NCBI GenBank assembly: GCA_002787775.1
Contig: PCUW01000054.1
Location: forward strand, 5,099-69,098
Source of the DNA: Bdellovibrionales bacterium CG12_big_fil_rev_8_21_14_0_65_38_15
GTDB taxonomy: Bacteria > Bdellovibrionota > Bacteriovoracia > Bacteriovoracales > Bacteriovoracaceae
Direction of reading: 5' to 3'
Length of the DNA: 64,000 nucleotides
Positions 36,234 to 45,434 of the stretch are shown here, one piece after another. The notes below the pieces were generated by a model, which ran no database searches, had not been told where the DNA came from, and saw only the letters and a program-made list of their open reading frames with translations. A program made the translations under genes and the position numbers. Numbering within the stretch: position 1 is the first letter of the stretch; every line of letters starts with the position of its first letter.

Positions 36234-37742
36234 TTACATATCTTGCGAAGGTGCAGATCTCCATGGGCGACTTTGCGCAGGAATAACAACTTCATTCTTT
36301 TGATCATTGACCTTAACTTTAGCCGCTGCTTTTTCAAGCACTGAAGTTTCAAGTTTGGCTTGATCAATCTGATTCAGATATCCAATAGAAGAAAGTGGAA
36401 CCATCTTCACTTTTGGTTTTAGGCTTTGTCCAAGAACTAGATCAACATCTTCGAAGTATTTCCAGTAAGGAAAACGACCTGCGAAAGCTTGCAGCGTTTT
36501 TAGTGTTCCATCAAGTCCGTCGTGATCTACTAGAAGACCGATATGCGACACACCCATGGCAGTCACAGTGAAATTATTAAGTTTCGTTTGCTTAAGTTTT
36601 GCAAAGAAATCACGGTAGAAATTAGGCCATTGAAAACGAACTGTCTTATAACGACGAACAGTTTCAACCAAATCACCAAAATCGATATCGATCAAAGCAA
36701 GTTTTTCTTTATTATTATTACCACGGGCCGCTTCGGCTGGATTCACACCAAAAAGGTAATCATCAAGTTTACCGAGCAGATCCCAAGGTGAAATCACACC
36801 ATCGGCGCGCAAAGACTCTCCACGATCGCGTTGTTCAAAATAGAGATGAAGGCCAGAAAGTGCACGCTCAAGAGAATCCCAAGCAAACATATTCATGAAC
36901 TCATCATTTTTAACTTTAAAGAACACAAGACGATCTGGGTTTTCGTAAATCCCACGAACAGATAGCGCCATAATATCGCCACCCATAAGATCAAGAGTTA
37001 CTTGTGAAGCCATATTTTGCGCGAAGAACTCAATTCCTCTAGCACATGTTTTGCCAAGCCATAGAGATGGAATTTCTCTAAACTTTTTACCACCAAGTTT
37101 TGGTGAAACAAGCTTTTGACCTGTTGAAGATAGCTCAAAAGAAGCAAATTCTTTAACGTCTTCCCAACCGTCAGCAAGTGTTTCAACGGCTGTATTGAAG
37201 TCGGCACATTTTTTAAGTGAATCAATTTGCTCTTCAAGCTTAATAAGTTTTTCATGATAAGCATTAATCTGTTTATCTTGTTCAACACGCTCAATCAGCT
37301 GATCAATTTGACGATCAAAACGCTCACTTTCAATTTTTAAATTCTTATTTTCAGTGCGAAGTTTATTTTGTTCATTAAATAGACGAAGGACTGTTTTAAT
37401 TTGTCCTTTAAGCGATACACCCTTTCTAACCAGACCAAGGTTTGGAATATCAAAAGTACTATAAGTTAGAGCCTGAGTTGCTTCCGTATACCAAAATGCG
37501 GTTGAAATTTTTCCTGAACGAATCATCGGATGATCTTTGAATAATAAATTCCCTTGGTTCATCGCTTTAACATCAACTAAAGCAAATGATGATGACCCAT
37601 CCATGACACCTTTCCAAAATTCTTCTAGATTTTGAAAAAGATGAGGAATCACACCTACGAGTCTAAAAACCTGTGAAACTTCACGAGCGGCCTCTAGATC
37701 ATCCATTAAAAGTGCGACTGTAAGTTCATTAGAATTATTCAT
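36234..37742 (-). CDS. Receiver-like/coiled-coil/degenerate GGDEF-like protein
   Basis: 502 aa. The N-terminal 120 residues have a receiver-like order: acidic VALLMDDLE, a possible phospho-Asp in FALVDVKAM, a Thr in AFWYTEA and a Lys in GLVRKGVSL. A coiled coil follows (about 125-190, ERFDRQIDQLIERVEQDKQ), then a GAF-like middle. The C-terminal region begins LALIDIDFGDLVETV, like the start of a GGDEF domain, but where GGDEF should be it reads MGVSHIGLLV, so no cyclase activity is expected. Domain calls here are by eye and tentative. It is co-transcribed with alr downstream and aroK upstream. Confidence 0.5.
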   Translation of the reverse strand: MNNSNELTVALLMDDLEAAREVSQVFRLVGVIPHLFQNLEEFWKGVMDGSSSFALVDVKAMNQGNLLFKDHPMIRSGKISTAFWYTEATQALTYSTFDIPNLGLVRKGVSLKGQIKTVLRLFNEQNKLRTENKNLKIESERFDRQIDQLIERVEQDKQINAYHEKLIKLEEQIDSLKKCADFNTAVETLADGWEDVKEFASFELSSTGQKLVSPKLGGKKFREIPSLWLGKTCARGIEFFAQNMASQVTLDLMGGDIMALSVRGIYENPDRLVFFKVKNDEFMNMFAWDSLERALSGLHLYFEQRDRGESLRADGVISPWDLLGKLDDYLFGVNPAEAARGNNNKEKLALIDIDFGDLVETVRRYKTVRFQWPNFYRDFFAKLKQTKLNNFTVTAMGVSHIGLLVDHDGLDGTLKTLQAFAGRFPYWKYFEDVDLVLGQSLKPKVKMVPLSSIGYLNQIDQAKLETSVLEKAAAKVKVNDQKNEVVIPAQSRPWRSAPSQDM

Positions 37743-37753
37743 TTTTCTATCCC

Positions 37754-38242
37754 TTAACTAAATGATGCCATGTAAGAGACCAGCTCGTCCACAGCTTCGC
37801 TCCCACAAACGGTTATATCAGCGCTTTTGTAGAGATGAATTCTCTCTCCATAAAGCTTTTCGAGCTCATCTTTACCTTTGGCTGTTAACGGTCGATCTTT
37901 ATCGCCATTAATTCGCTCCCAACACTGCTCAAACGGAGTATCAAGCCAAGCTAGCTTGCACCCTTTTGTCTTTGTAGCACGAACTGTTTCATCGCTTAGT
38001 GCGCCTCCACCGAGGGAAACCACTAAAGAATCGCCTTTAAGTCCGCCACTGACTCGCATGACCAATTCACTTTCAAGGCGGCGAAATTTTGGCCATCCCC
38101 AAAGTTCAATTTGATCCGCTAGTCGCTTTCCATCAGCTAAAACTTCATCAGTATCAATGAAAGTTTTATTTAAACGCGACGCAACTTCCCTACCTAAGGT
38201 ACTTTTTCCTGCGCCTGAAAAACCACAAATAAAAAGTCGCAC
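37754..38242 (-). CDS. aroK: Shikimate kinase
   Basis: Phosphorylates shikimate in aromatic amino-acid synthesis. 162 aa with the P-loop CGFSGAGKSTLG, the Mg/shikimate motif FIDTDE, RRLESE and VVSLGGGALSD. A TTG further upstream keeps the frame open, but GGAGG lies exactly 5 nt before the GTG at 38242, so MRLFICGFSG is taken as the start. It diverges from rpmF over 175 bases. Confidence 0.92.
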   Translation of the reverse strand: MRLFICGFSGAGKSTLGREVASRLNKTFIDTDEVLADGKRLADQIELWGWPKFRRLESELVMRVSGGLKGDSLVVSLGGGALSDETVRATKTKGCKLAWLDTPFEQCWERINGDKDRPLTAKGKDELEKLYGERIHLYKSADITVCGSEAVDELVSYMASFS

Positions 38243-38417
38243 AACGACCTCCAATTGTTATATTAGCAACTTGCAGTGCTTTAGCGGTAAATTCAGTAAA
38301 GATTACATCGACACAACGCATCAAGTGAATAAAAACCGCTTGCCGTAGCAATTAGAATACGTTAACTATTCACCTTCAAATTAGTACGTAATCTAGCTTA
38401 ATGTTAGCGGAGTTGTT

Positions 38418-38630
38418 ATGGCAGTACCTAAGAAAAGAAGCAGTGTCTCACGCAAAGGTAAGCGTCGCGCTGGTCAACATCACAAACTATACGGAAAAAG
38501 CGTTATCGCTGATCCAACAACTGGTGAATTTGCATTGCCTCACCGTATTTCTCCATCAGGAGTTTATAAAGGCAAAAAAGTTTTCGAAACTAAAGCAGAT
38601 CGTGAAGTTGAGGAGAATGAGGAGGCGTAA
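38418..38630 (+). CDS. rpmF: 50S ribosomal protein L32
   Basis: 70 aa, starting AVPKKRSSVSRKGKRRAGQH as in other L32 proteins. It has no CxxC zinc knuckle in the C-terminal half (only His residues in LPHRISP), so it looks like the Cys-free form. First gene before the fatty-acid cluster, but a strong terminator separates them. Confidence 0.95.
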   Translation: MAVPKKRSSVSRKGKRRAGQHHKLYGKSVIADPTTGEFALPHRISPSGVYKGKKVFETKADREVEENEEA

Positions 38631-38681
38631 AACCTATAGGTTTTCCCTTGTCATTTCAAACACAAGACCAAAGAATGAACG

Positions 38682-38710
38682 CGGGCTCCTTTTAAGGGGC
38701 CCGTTTTTAT
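38682..38710 (+). terminator. Terminator between rpmF and fabH
   Basis: An 8-bp stem 38682-38689 with 38696-38703 (CGGGC/GCCCG core, one G-U) and a 6-nt loop, followed by TTTTTATTTT. The fabH ribosome site AAGGAG comes immediately after, so read-through would feed the fab genes. Confidence 0.85.
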
Positions 38711-38726
38711 TTTAAGGAGCAATCCA

Positions 38727-39728
38727 ATGACGCTATTTAAATCTAGAATCCTCTCAACTGGTATGTACGTCCCTAATAAAGTTGTTCATAACCGTGATCT
38801 TGAAAAAATTGTTGAGACTTCGGATGAATGGATTTTTGAACGTACAGGAATTCGTGAAAGAAGAATTTCTAGTACAGAAGGCGGAGAATTTCCAAGTGAT
38901 ATGGCCTTAGCGGCTTCACTAGATGCACTCAAAGCTGCCAATCTTGAACCTAATGATATCGATATGATTATTTTTGGTTCTGTTACTCCTGATTTTAAAC
39001 TTCCAAATACTGCCTGCGTTCTTCAACAAAAACTTGGTATCACTAATAACTGTGCTGCTCTTGATATTGCAGCTGCATGTTCTGGTTTTGTTTACGGCGT
39101 AAACATGGCCGACTCTTTAGTGAAAACTGGTTTGATGAAAAATGTTTTAGTGGTTGGTTCTGAAATGCTTTCAACTGAAGTTGATTGGGAAGACCGCAAC
39201 ACATGTATTCTTTTCGGTGACGGTTGTGGTGTTGCGATTGTTGGTCGTGGCAATGACGGTGACAAAAGCGAAATTCTATCATGTACGTTGGGTGCAGATG
39301 GTAAAGGTGCTGAGTTTTTTGATCAACCCATTGGTGGCGCAGTTAACCCGATAACAGCAGAACACCTTATCAATCGAACTCACTTCATGCATATGAAGGG
39401 TAAAGAGATGTTCAAAGTTGCCACTAGAACTTTAGCTGATAACGCTCGCGTCGTTATTGAAAAAGCCGGCCTCTCGATCGATGACGTTGATTGGGTTGTG
39501 CCTCATCAAGCTAATATTAGAATCATTGAAACAACGGCTAAACTACTTGGCATCAATATGGATAAAGTTATCGTGAATATTGAAAAATACGGTAACACTT
39601 CTGCTGCAACTGTTCCGATCGCTTTTCATGAAGCTATTGCTGATGGAAGAATTAAGCGTGGTGATGTTGTTCTTTTTGATGCCTTTGGTGCCGGTCTAAC
39701 TTCTGGGGCAACTCTTCTTAGATATTAA
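38727..39728 (+). CDS. fabH: 3-oxoacyl-ACP synthase III
   Basis: Starts fatty-acid synthesis by condensing acetyl-CoA with malonyl-ACP. 333 aa. Catalytic Cys in DIAAACSGFVYG, His in VVPHQANIRI, Asn in KYGNTSAATVP; N-terminal RTGIRERRI. It has AAGGAG before the ATG. It directly follows rpmF and its terminator; plsX, which usually lies between rpmF and fabH, is absent. Confidence 0.96.
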   Translation: MTLFKSRILSTGMYVPNKVVHNRDLEKIVETSDEWIFERTGIRERRISSTEGGEFPSDMALAASLDALKAANLEPNDIDMIIFGSVTPDFKLPNTACVLQQKLGITNNCAALDIAAACSGFVYGVNMADSLVKTGLMKNVLVVGSEMLSTEVDWEDRNTCILFGDGCGVAIVGRGNDGDKSEILSCTLGADGKGAEFFDQPIGGAVNPITAEHLINRTHFMHMKGKEMFKVATRTLADNARVVIEKAGLSIDDVDWVVPHQANIRIIETTAKLLGINMDKVIVNIEKYGNTSAATVPIAFHEAIADGRIKRGDVVLFDAFGAGLTSGATLLRY

Positions 39729-39739
39729 AAGAGGTCATC

Positions 39740-40666
39740 ATGAAAAATTTAACTGTAATGTTTCCTGGCCAAGGCTCACAGTACGTGGGAATGGCAAAAT
39801 CTTTTGAAAACTCCGAATGGATGAAAAGAGCTGATGCGGCTTTAGGATTTTCTCTTTCAAAGATTATGCTTGAAGGACCTGAGGACGAATTAAAACTAAC
39901 AGCATTCACTCAACCTGCGATTCTAACTCATTCGGTAGCTTTGTTTGATAAGCTTCAAAAAGAAAATATCAAAATTGCACGTGTATTAGGTCACTCTGTA
40001 GGCGAGTATGCAGCTTTAGTGGCAGCTAAAGTTTTAAGCTTTGAAGATGCTGTCATGGCAGTTCATCTTCGCGGTAAATATATGCAAGAAGCTGTTCCTG
40101 TCGGTGCCGGTAAAATGGTTGCCGTCATGAAGGTTCCAGCTGAAACAATTGAGTTAGCTTGTAAAAATTCTTCTACAGCTGATGAACAAGTCATGCCAGC
40201 GAATTATAATGAGCCAGGACAGATTGTGATTTCAGGACATGCTGGTGCTTGTGAGCGCGCGGTTAAATGGCTTGAAGAAAATTATAAAGAAACACATCGA
40301 TGTATTGAGCTTAATGTTTCTGCACCCTTTCATTCAACTCTAATGAAGCCAGCTGGCGAAAAACTTGCTGCTCACTTTGAAACCATTAAATTTAATGCCA
40401 ACGAGATTGCTTACGTTGCTAATATCGATGCAAAAGAATATGCCGCTGGTACTGATGGTGAAGTCATCAAGAAAAACTTGATCGCTCAAGTTGATGGTTC
40501 AGTCAGATGGACTCAATCAGTTGAAAAACTTCCAACAGACCTAAGTGTTGAGTGCGGACCTGGTCGTGTCTTGATGGGTCTAGGACGAAAAATTAGTCGT
40601 GATTTAAAAATTATCTGTCTTGATAAAGAAGATGGATTTACTGAACTTCAAGGAGCTTTATCATGA
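39740..40666 (+). CDS. fabD: Malonyl-CoA:ACP transacylase
   Basis: Loads malonyl groups onto ACP. 308 aa. FPGQGSQYVGM at the N-terminus, the active-site Ser in GHSVGEYAALVAA, His in SAPFHSTLM. It starts 11 bases after fabH and ends in an ATGA overlap with fabG. Confidence 0.96.
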   Translation: MKNLTVMFPGQGSQYVGMAKSFENSEWMKRADAALGFSLSKIMLEGPEDELKLTAFTQPAILTHSVALFDKLQKENIKIARVLGHSVGEYAALVAAKVLSFEDAVMAVHLRGKYMQEAVPVGAGKMVAVMKVPAETIELACKNSSTADEQVMPANYNEPGQIVISGHAGACERAVKWLEENYKETHRCIELNVSAPFHSTLMKPAGEKLAAHFETIKFNANEIAYVANIDAKEYAAGTDGEVIKKNLIAQVDGSVRWTQSVEKLPTDLSVECGPGRVLMGLGRKISRDLKIICLDKEDGFTELQGALS

Positions 40667-41427
40667 GCGCCATTTTTTCTGATTTAAAAAACAAGCCAAT
40701 CCTTATTACTGGAGCTACTCGCGGCATCGGTCGCGATATCGCGAGAAGTCTTGCCACTCAAGGCTCCCACGTCATCTTTAATTACCGCGAAGGTAAAGCT
40801 GATGTTGCTGAAAGCTTAAAGAAAGAACTTTTAGAACTTGGCGCAAGCAAAGTTGATGCGCTCGAGTTTGATGTAACTGATGCTCAGGCTATTGCGACTA
40901 AGCTTGGCGACTTTGTAAAAGAAAATGGTCCAATTACTGGCGTTGTTAATAACGCTGGCATTTCAAAAGACCAAATTATTCTTCGTCTTAAAGAAGCAGA
41001 TATTGATCAGGCCCTAGATGTGAATCTTAAAGGACCTATCCTTGTAACTGTTGCTCTTTCACGTGGATTTTTAAAAGCTGAAAGCGTTTCTATTGTTAAT
41101 GTCTCTTCAATTGTTGGCTTAATGGGTAATGCTTCTCAGATCGCATACGCCTCTTCTAAGGCCGGATTAATTGGATTTACCAAGTCGTTAGCTAAAGAAT
41201 TAGCATCAAGAAAAGTTCGCTGTAACGCAATCTGTCCAGGCTTCATTGATACTGACATGACAGAAACCCTTGATCCAAAAGTTAAAGAGGGCTATCTATC
41301 TGGAATTCCACTACAAAGATTTGGAAATCCGACAGAAGTCGCGAATCTTACATGTTTTTTATTAAGTGATTGTAGTTCTTACATTACTGGTGAAGTGATT
41401 AAAATTGACGGTGGACTTTATATCTAA
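40663..41427 (+). CDS. fabG: 3-oxoacyl-ACP reductase
   Basis: NADPH-dependent SDR of the elongation cycle. 254 aa. Cofactor motif TGATRGIGRDIA, NNAG, catalytic Ser in NVSSIVG, Tyr/Lys in YASSKAGLIGFTKSLA, and the SDR C-terminal ITGEVIKIDGG. ATGA overlap with fabD. The context fixes the identity against other SDRs. Confidence 0.95.
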   Translation: MSAIFSDLKNKPILITGATRGIGRDIARSLATQGSHVIFNYREGKADVAESLKKELLELGASKVDALEFDVTDAQAIATKLGDFVKENGPITGVVNNAGISKDQIILRLKEADIDQALDVNLKGPILVTVALSRGFLKAESVSIVNVSSIVGLMGNASQIAYASSKAGLIGFTKSLAKELASRKVRCNAICPGFIDTDMTETLDPKVKEGYLSGIPLQRFGNPTEVANLTCFLLSDCSSYITGEVIKIDGGLYI

Positions 41428-41518
41428 AACGATGAAATATAGCCAAAATTAGTAAAATTTTTGTAACGAGTTTATATAAAGATAGTTAGAATTTCAGGCG
41501 ATTGTTAAGGAGCCATTT

Positions 41519-41743
41519 ATGCAAGAAAAAGTAATGCAATTAATTTCAGACGCAACTAAAGTAGACATCTCAAAAATCAACATCGAAACGAGCTTCGTTG
41601 ATGATTTGAATCTTGATTCACTCGACATCGTTGAGTTGATGATGAAAATGGAAGATGAGTTTGGAGTTGAAATTCCTGAAGAAGACGCTGAAGGCCTTAA
41701 GAAGGTTTCAGATGTTGTAAACTATCTTCAGAAGAAGCAATAA
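41519..41743 (+). CDS. acpP: Acyl carrier protein
   Basis: 74 aa, strongly acidic, with the phosphopantetheine Ser in DDLNLDSLDIVELMM. TAAGGAG precedes the ATG. A 91-bp AT-rich gap separates it from fabG and a strong terminator follows it, so acpP probably has its own abundant short transcript. Confidence 0.97.
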   Translation: MQEKVMQLISDATKVDISKINIETSFVDDLNLDSLDIVELMMKMEDEFGVEIPEEDAEGLKKVSDVVNYLQKKQ

Positions 41744-41756
41744 AAAGCAAAACATC

Positions 41757-41779
41757 AAGCCCCGAAAGGGGCTTTTTTT
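41757..41779 (+). terminator. Terminator after acpP
   Basis: Stem AAGCCCC (41757-41763), GAAA tetraloop, GGGGCTT (41768-41774), then a T run. The 7-bp stem capped by GAAA is a strong classical terminator. The fabF ribosome site GGAGG follows 8 bases later. Confidence 0.93.
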
Positions 41780-41792
41780 ATTTGGAGGCACT

Positions 41793-43046
41793 ATGGCGGG
41801 TAATCGTGTAGCTGTCACTGGCATGGGAATGATCAATGGTCTTGGTCATAACCTAGAAACAGTTTGGACTAATCTCTTGGCCGGAAAATCCGGTATCACT
41901 ACCATTGAAAATCATGACATGGAGAAGTTTCCAGTCAAGATTGGTGGCGAAGTTAAAAACTTTTCCATTTCACAAGACCTATTAGAAGCGAAAGAAGCTC
42001 CTCGCTACGATCGCTTTATTCACTATGCTCTTCATTCATCTAAAGAAGCGCTTATCCAAGCAGGACTGTTTAACAATCTTGATGGTTATGATCCTGCCAT
42101 GATGGGAACAATTCTCGGTGTTGGTATGGGTGGATTCCCAATTATTGAAGGTTCTTATAGAGATCTTCTTGAAAAGGGACCTCGTCGTGTTTCTCCATTT
42201 TTTATTCCGGCCATTATTCCAAATATGGCGCCTGGTTTAGTTTCAATTCGCTTTAATCTTCAAGGCGTGAACTATTCGATTTCATCTGCCTGCGCTTCAG
42301 CGTCTCACGCTATTAGTGCAGCAGCCTTTGAAATCATGACTGGCAGACAAGATGTGATGATCACTGGTGGTTCAGAGTCTGTATTAACCGACCTGCCATT
42401 TTCTGGTTTCATTAATATGAAAGCTCTTTCAAAAAATGACGGCGATCCAAGCACTGTTTCTCGTCCTTTTGATACCGGCCGTGATGGTTTTGTCATGGGT
42501 GAAGGCGCTGGCGTGATGGTGCTTGAAAACCTTGAAAAAGCAAAAGCTCGTGGAGCCACAATTTATGCCGAGCTTGTTGGTCATGGCGCATCTTCAGATG
42601 CTCACCATATCACCGCCCCACATCCTGATGGTCTAGGTGCTAGAGCTTGTATGAATATGGCACTTAAGTCTGGTGGCGTAAAAGCAGAGCAAGTTGGTTA
42701 TGTGAATGCTCACGGTACTTCTACTCCCCTTGGTGATATTGCCGAAACAAAAGCTATCAAAGAAACATTTGGAGCTCACGCAACAAAAGATCTTTTGGTT
42801 TCATCAACGAAGTCCATGACAGGACACCTTCTAGGTGCGGCCGGCGGGATTGAAAGTATTGTTTGCGCCATGGTGGTTAATCAAGGAATGATTCCTCCAA
42901 CCATTAATCTAAAAAATCAAGATCCGGAGTGTGATCTAGATTATGTCGCAAACAAAGCCAGAAAAGTTGATGTAGAATATGCTCTGAACAATTCCTTTGG
43001 ATTTGGCGGAACAAACTCATCAATGATCGTCAAAAAGTATAGTTAA
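41793..43046 (+). CDS. fabF: 3-oxoacyl-ACP synthase II
   Basis: Elongating condensing enzyme. 417 aa. Cys in [12 protein letters not shown], His in [11 protein letters not shown], Lys/His in [16 protein letters not shown]-terminal [10 protein letters not shown]. Eleven bases precede glyA. Confidence 0.96.
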   Translation: MAGNRVAVTGMGMINGLGHNLETVWTNLLAGKSGITTIENHDMEKFPVKIGGEVKNFSISQDLLEAKEAPRYDRFIHYALHSSKEALIQAGLFNNLDGYDPAMMGTILGVGMGGFPIIEGSYRDLLEKGPRRVSPFFIPAIIPNMAPGLVSIRFNLQGVNYSISSACASASHAISAAAFEIMTGRQDVMITGGSESVLTDLPFSGFINMKALSKNDGDPSTVSRPFDTGRDGFVMGEGAGVMVLENLEKAKARGATIYAELVGHGASSDAHHITAPHPDGLGARACMNMALKSGGVKAEQVGYVNAHGTSTPLGDIAETKAIKETFGAHATKDLLVSSTKSMTGHLLGAAGGIESIVCAMVVNQGMIPPTINLKNQDPECDLDYVANKARKVDVEYALNNSFGFGGTNSSMIVKKYS

Positions 43047-43056
43047 CGGAGAAGAT

Positions 43057-44313
43057 ATGTTTCATAAAGATGCGAATGATCTATCAACTATGGACCCAGA
43101 ACTTTTCGAACTAGTGGGTCTTGAAGTTCGTCGTCAAGAAGATGGCTTAGAACTTATCGCATCTGAAAACTATACTTCTCTAGCAGTTATGCAGGCTCAA
43201 GGGACAAAGCTTACCAATAAGTATGCTGAAGGATATCCAGGCAAACGTTATTACGGTGGATGTGAGTTTGTTGACTCTGTCGAAACGCTAGCTATTGAGC
43301 GCTTAAAAAAGCTTTTCGGCGCTAAATTTGCCAACGTTCAACCTCACTCTGGAAGCCAAGCCAATATGGCTTGTTATTTTTCAGTCCTCGATGCTGGAGA
43401 CACTATTCTTGGAATGGATTTATCTCAAGGCGGACACTTAACTCACGGCTCACCTGTTAATTTTTCAGGAAAGCTTTTTAAAGTTATCGCTTATGGCCTT
43501 AGTTTAGAAACTGAACAGATCGACTATGACAATGTGATGGCTTTAGCTAAAGAGCATAAGCCTAAAATGATTATCGCAGGTGCAAGTGCTTATTCTCGCA
43601 CCATCGATTTTAAAAAGTTTAGAGAGATTGCTGATGCAGTTGGAGCTTATCTTTTAGTTGATATGGCCCATATCGCTGGCCTTGTGGCCGCTGGTCTTCA
43701 CCCATCACCACTTGAGCATGCACATTTTGTTACATCGACAACACATAAAACACTTCGTGGACCACGTGGTGGCATCATCATGACAAATGATGAAGAACTA
43801 GCCAAAAAAATTAATTTCAATGTCTTTCCTGGCATTCAAGGTGGACCGCTTGAGCATGTCATCGCAGCTAAAGCTGTAGCTTTTAAAGAAGCCCTTGAGC
43901 CAAGTTATATTGATTATCAAAAACAAGTGATTGCAAACGCCAAGGCACTTGCTGAGGCCCTGGTTGCAGGTGGTGCAAAGCTCGTTAGTGGTGGCACAGA
44001 CAACCACCTTGTGTTACTTAATACTGATAGCTTTGGCATTAGTGGAAAGGTAGCAGAGCACGCACTTGAAGCAGCAGGACTTACTTGTAATAAAAATATG
44101 ATCCCAGGTGACACGAGATCACCGTTTATCACTTCAGGTGTTCGTCTAGGCACTCCAGCAATTACGACTCGTGGACTAAAAGAAGCCGAAGTAAAACAGA
44201 TGGCCGCTTGGATTGTTGAAGTTTTAAAGAACCCTAAAGACGAGGGTGTTCAGTCTAAAATTAAAGAAAACGTCTTAGAACTTTGTAAGCGTTTTCCTGT
44301 TTATCGCGATTGA
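43057..44313 (+). CDS. glyA: Serine hydroxymethyltransferase
   Basis: PLP enzyme converting serine and THF to glycine and methylene-THF. 418 aa. [31 protein letters not shown], and the PLP-Lys in [21 protein letters not shown] before the ATG. It follows fabF closely, so it is co-expressed with the fatty-acid genes. Its 3' end is overlapped on the other strand by a small ORF. Confidence 0.96.
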   Translation: MFHKDANDLSTMDPELFELVGLEVRRQEDGLELIASENYTSLAVMQAQGTKLTNKYAEGYPGKRYYGGCEFVDSVETLAIERLKKLFGAKFANVQPHSGSQANMACYFSVLDAGDTILGMDLSQGGHLTHGSPVNFSGKLFKVIAYGLSLETEQIDYDNVMALAKEHKPKMIIAGASAYSRTIDFKKFREIADAVGAYLLVDMAHIAGLVAAGLHPSPLEHAHFVTSTTHKTLRGPRGGIIMTNDEELAKKINFNVFPGIQGGPLEHVIAAKAVAFKEALEPSYIDYQKQVIANAKALAEALVAGGAKLVSGGTDNHLVLLNTDSFGISGKVAEHALEAAGLTCNKNMIPGDTRSPFITSGVRLGTPAITTRGLKEAEVKQMAAWIVEVLKNPKDEGVQSKIKENVLELCKRFPVYRD

Positions 44314-44411
44314 GCAATTTTAGTAATATCGGGCTTTGTTGGACCACTAAAAACGTGACCCGCCACCATGACCATAAAAACGATAAGAATCAGTTGCGAC
44401 AGAACCTTCAT
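44301..44411 (-). CDS. Possible 36-aa membrane/exported peptide
   Basis: The minus-strand frame from ATG 44411 to TAA 44301 encodes 36 residues: a basic start, one hydrophobic helix ([16 protein letters not shown]) and a short polar tail ([14 protein letters not shown]). GGGAG lies 5 nt before the ATG, a strong ribosome site for such a short ORF. It overlaps the glyA 3' end by 13 bases. A TTGACG (minus strand, 44477-44482) upstream could be a -35 box. Could be a small membrane protein; it may equally be chance. Confidence 0.45.
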   Translation of the reverse strand: MKVLSQLILIVFMVMVAGHVFSGPTKPDITKIAQSR

Positions 44412-44521
44412 AGGATCTCCCCCGCTTTAAGCGATTTGTGTGTGTGTAGTTAAACGTTAAGAGCTGTTCGCATTTTCGTCAAACAGCATTTTCTAACATC
44501 AATAACTCCTATCGAGAGCGA

Positions 44522-44550
44522 TTGACGTTTAAGGTGACTCGCGTCATAAT
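44522..44550 (+). promoter_or_regulatory. Sigma70-type promoter of nusB
   Basis: TTGACG (44522-44527), 17-nt spacer, CATAAT (44545-44550), 26 bases before the nusB ATG. Five of six matches at each box with ideal spacing. Confidence 0.7.
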
Positions 44551-44576
44551 AGGCGCTTTCATACAGAGGATTATTC

Positions 44577-45044
44577 ATGGCGAAAGGCCACATTCAAAAA
44601 ACATTAGCTCGTAAATATGCCTTCAAATTCCTCTATCCAAAGTCGTTAGCAAACTATGAAGCTTCACCTGCTGAAGCCGACACAAAAGCTGAGCTTGATG
44701 AGTTTGATGAAAGCTATATTGCTCCCGACGAAGAACATGAAGACAACGAACTAAGTTTAGAGTCTAAAACTTTTGGTAGAAAACTTATTCTTAGCGCCTT
44801 TTCTAGTTTTGATCAGATTCTATCTGATCTTAATCCATGCTTAGCTCCAAGAACTCTAGATAAACTAGATATGTTAGAGCGTACCATTGTGATCCTAGGC
44901 GCGTGCGAACTTAAAACCCAACATGATACTCCGGCCGCAATTGTCATCAACGAATATGTTGAGATGGCAAAAGAATATGGAAATCAAAAAAGTTATACTT
45001 TTGTTAATGGTGTGCTTGATAAATTTGCCAAGGCAACAAGGTAA
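44577..45044 (+). CDS. nusB: Transcription antitermination factor NusB
   Basis: 155 aa. LARKYAFKFLYP at the N-terminus and the signature C-terminal half: LDKLDMLERTIVILGACEL, AAIVINEYVEMAKEYGNQKSYTFVNGVLDKFA. An acidic insertion (residues about 35-60) is longer than usual. In the family it binds boxA of rRNA leaders with S10. AGAGGATT precedes the ATG and a good promoter lies upstream. Confidence 0.92.
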   Translation: MAKGHIQKTLARKYAFKFLYPKSLANYEASPAEADTKAELDEFDESYIAPDEEHEDNELSLESKTFGRKLILSAFSSFDQILSDLNPCLAPRTLDKLDMLERTIVILGACELKTQHDTPAAIVINEYVEMAKEYGNQKSYTFVNGVLDKFAKATR

Positions 45045-45053
45045 TATAGCAAG

Positions 45054-45434
45054 ATGCTAGATCAAATCACGGCACAAGTTAGAGGAATTGTGTGGCTTAC
45101 CAGTAAGCCACTCGCGGACTTACCAAATCACTTTCAAGACCTTGATTATCTTTTTGACGGCATTATTTCTAAAAAAATTTCTCACAGCGAATCCACAGAT
45201 CAACATTTTGAAAAAAATCTCTTTAGTGGAAAAAGTTTTGAAAAAGACTTACTCCTCATTCAACTCTGGGGCACAGATTCAACTAAATTGAATAAAGAGT
45301 TAATTGAAGCGTTAGCTTTGGTTCCGGCCAAAGATGATGGATCTAAAATTATTGTTCTAGGAGAGGAGGCTTCAAAGTTTCCTGAGAAAAACTTCAAAGC
45401 CAAATTTAAAATGAAGTATCAGATTCTTACTTAA
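45054..45434 (+). CDS. Hypothetical protein after nusB
   Basis: 126 aa, 9 bases after nusB and likely co-transcribed. Alternating strands (GIVWLTSKP, LLLIQLWGTD, IIVLGEEAS) suggest a small alpha/beta protein. No motif recognised. The last 8 bases overlap the convergent methyltransferase gene. Confidence 0.6.
   Translation: MLDQITAQVRGIVWLTSKPLADLPNHFQDLDYLFDGIISKKISHSESTDQHFEKNLFSGKSFEKDLLLIQLWGTDSTKLNKELIEALALVPAKDDGSKIIVLGEEASKFPEKNFKAKFKMKYQILT

Noticed and set aside
38340-38368. TTGCCG plus TAACTA as an rpmF promoter
   Set aside because: The -10 match is poor; not enough support to list.
44437-44446. (TG)5 repeat upstream of the 36-aa ORF
   Set aside because: Too short to be a meaningful phase-variation repeat; noted only.
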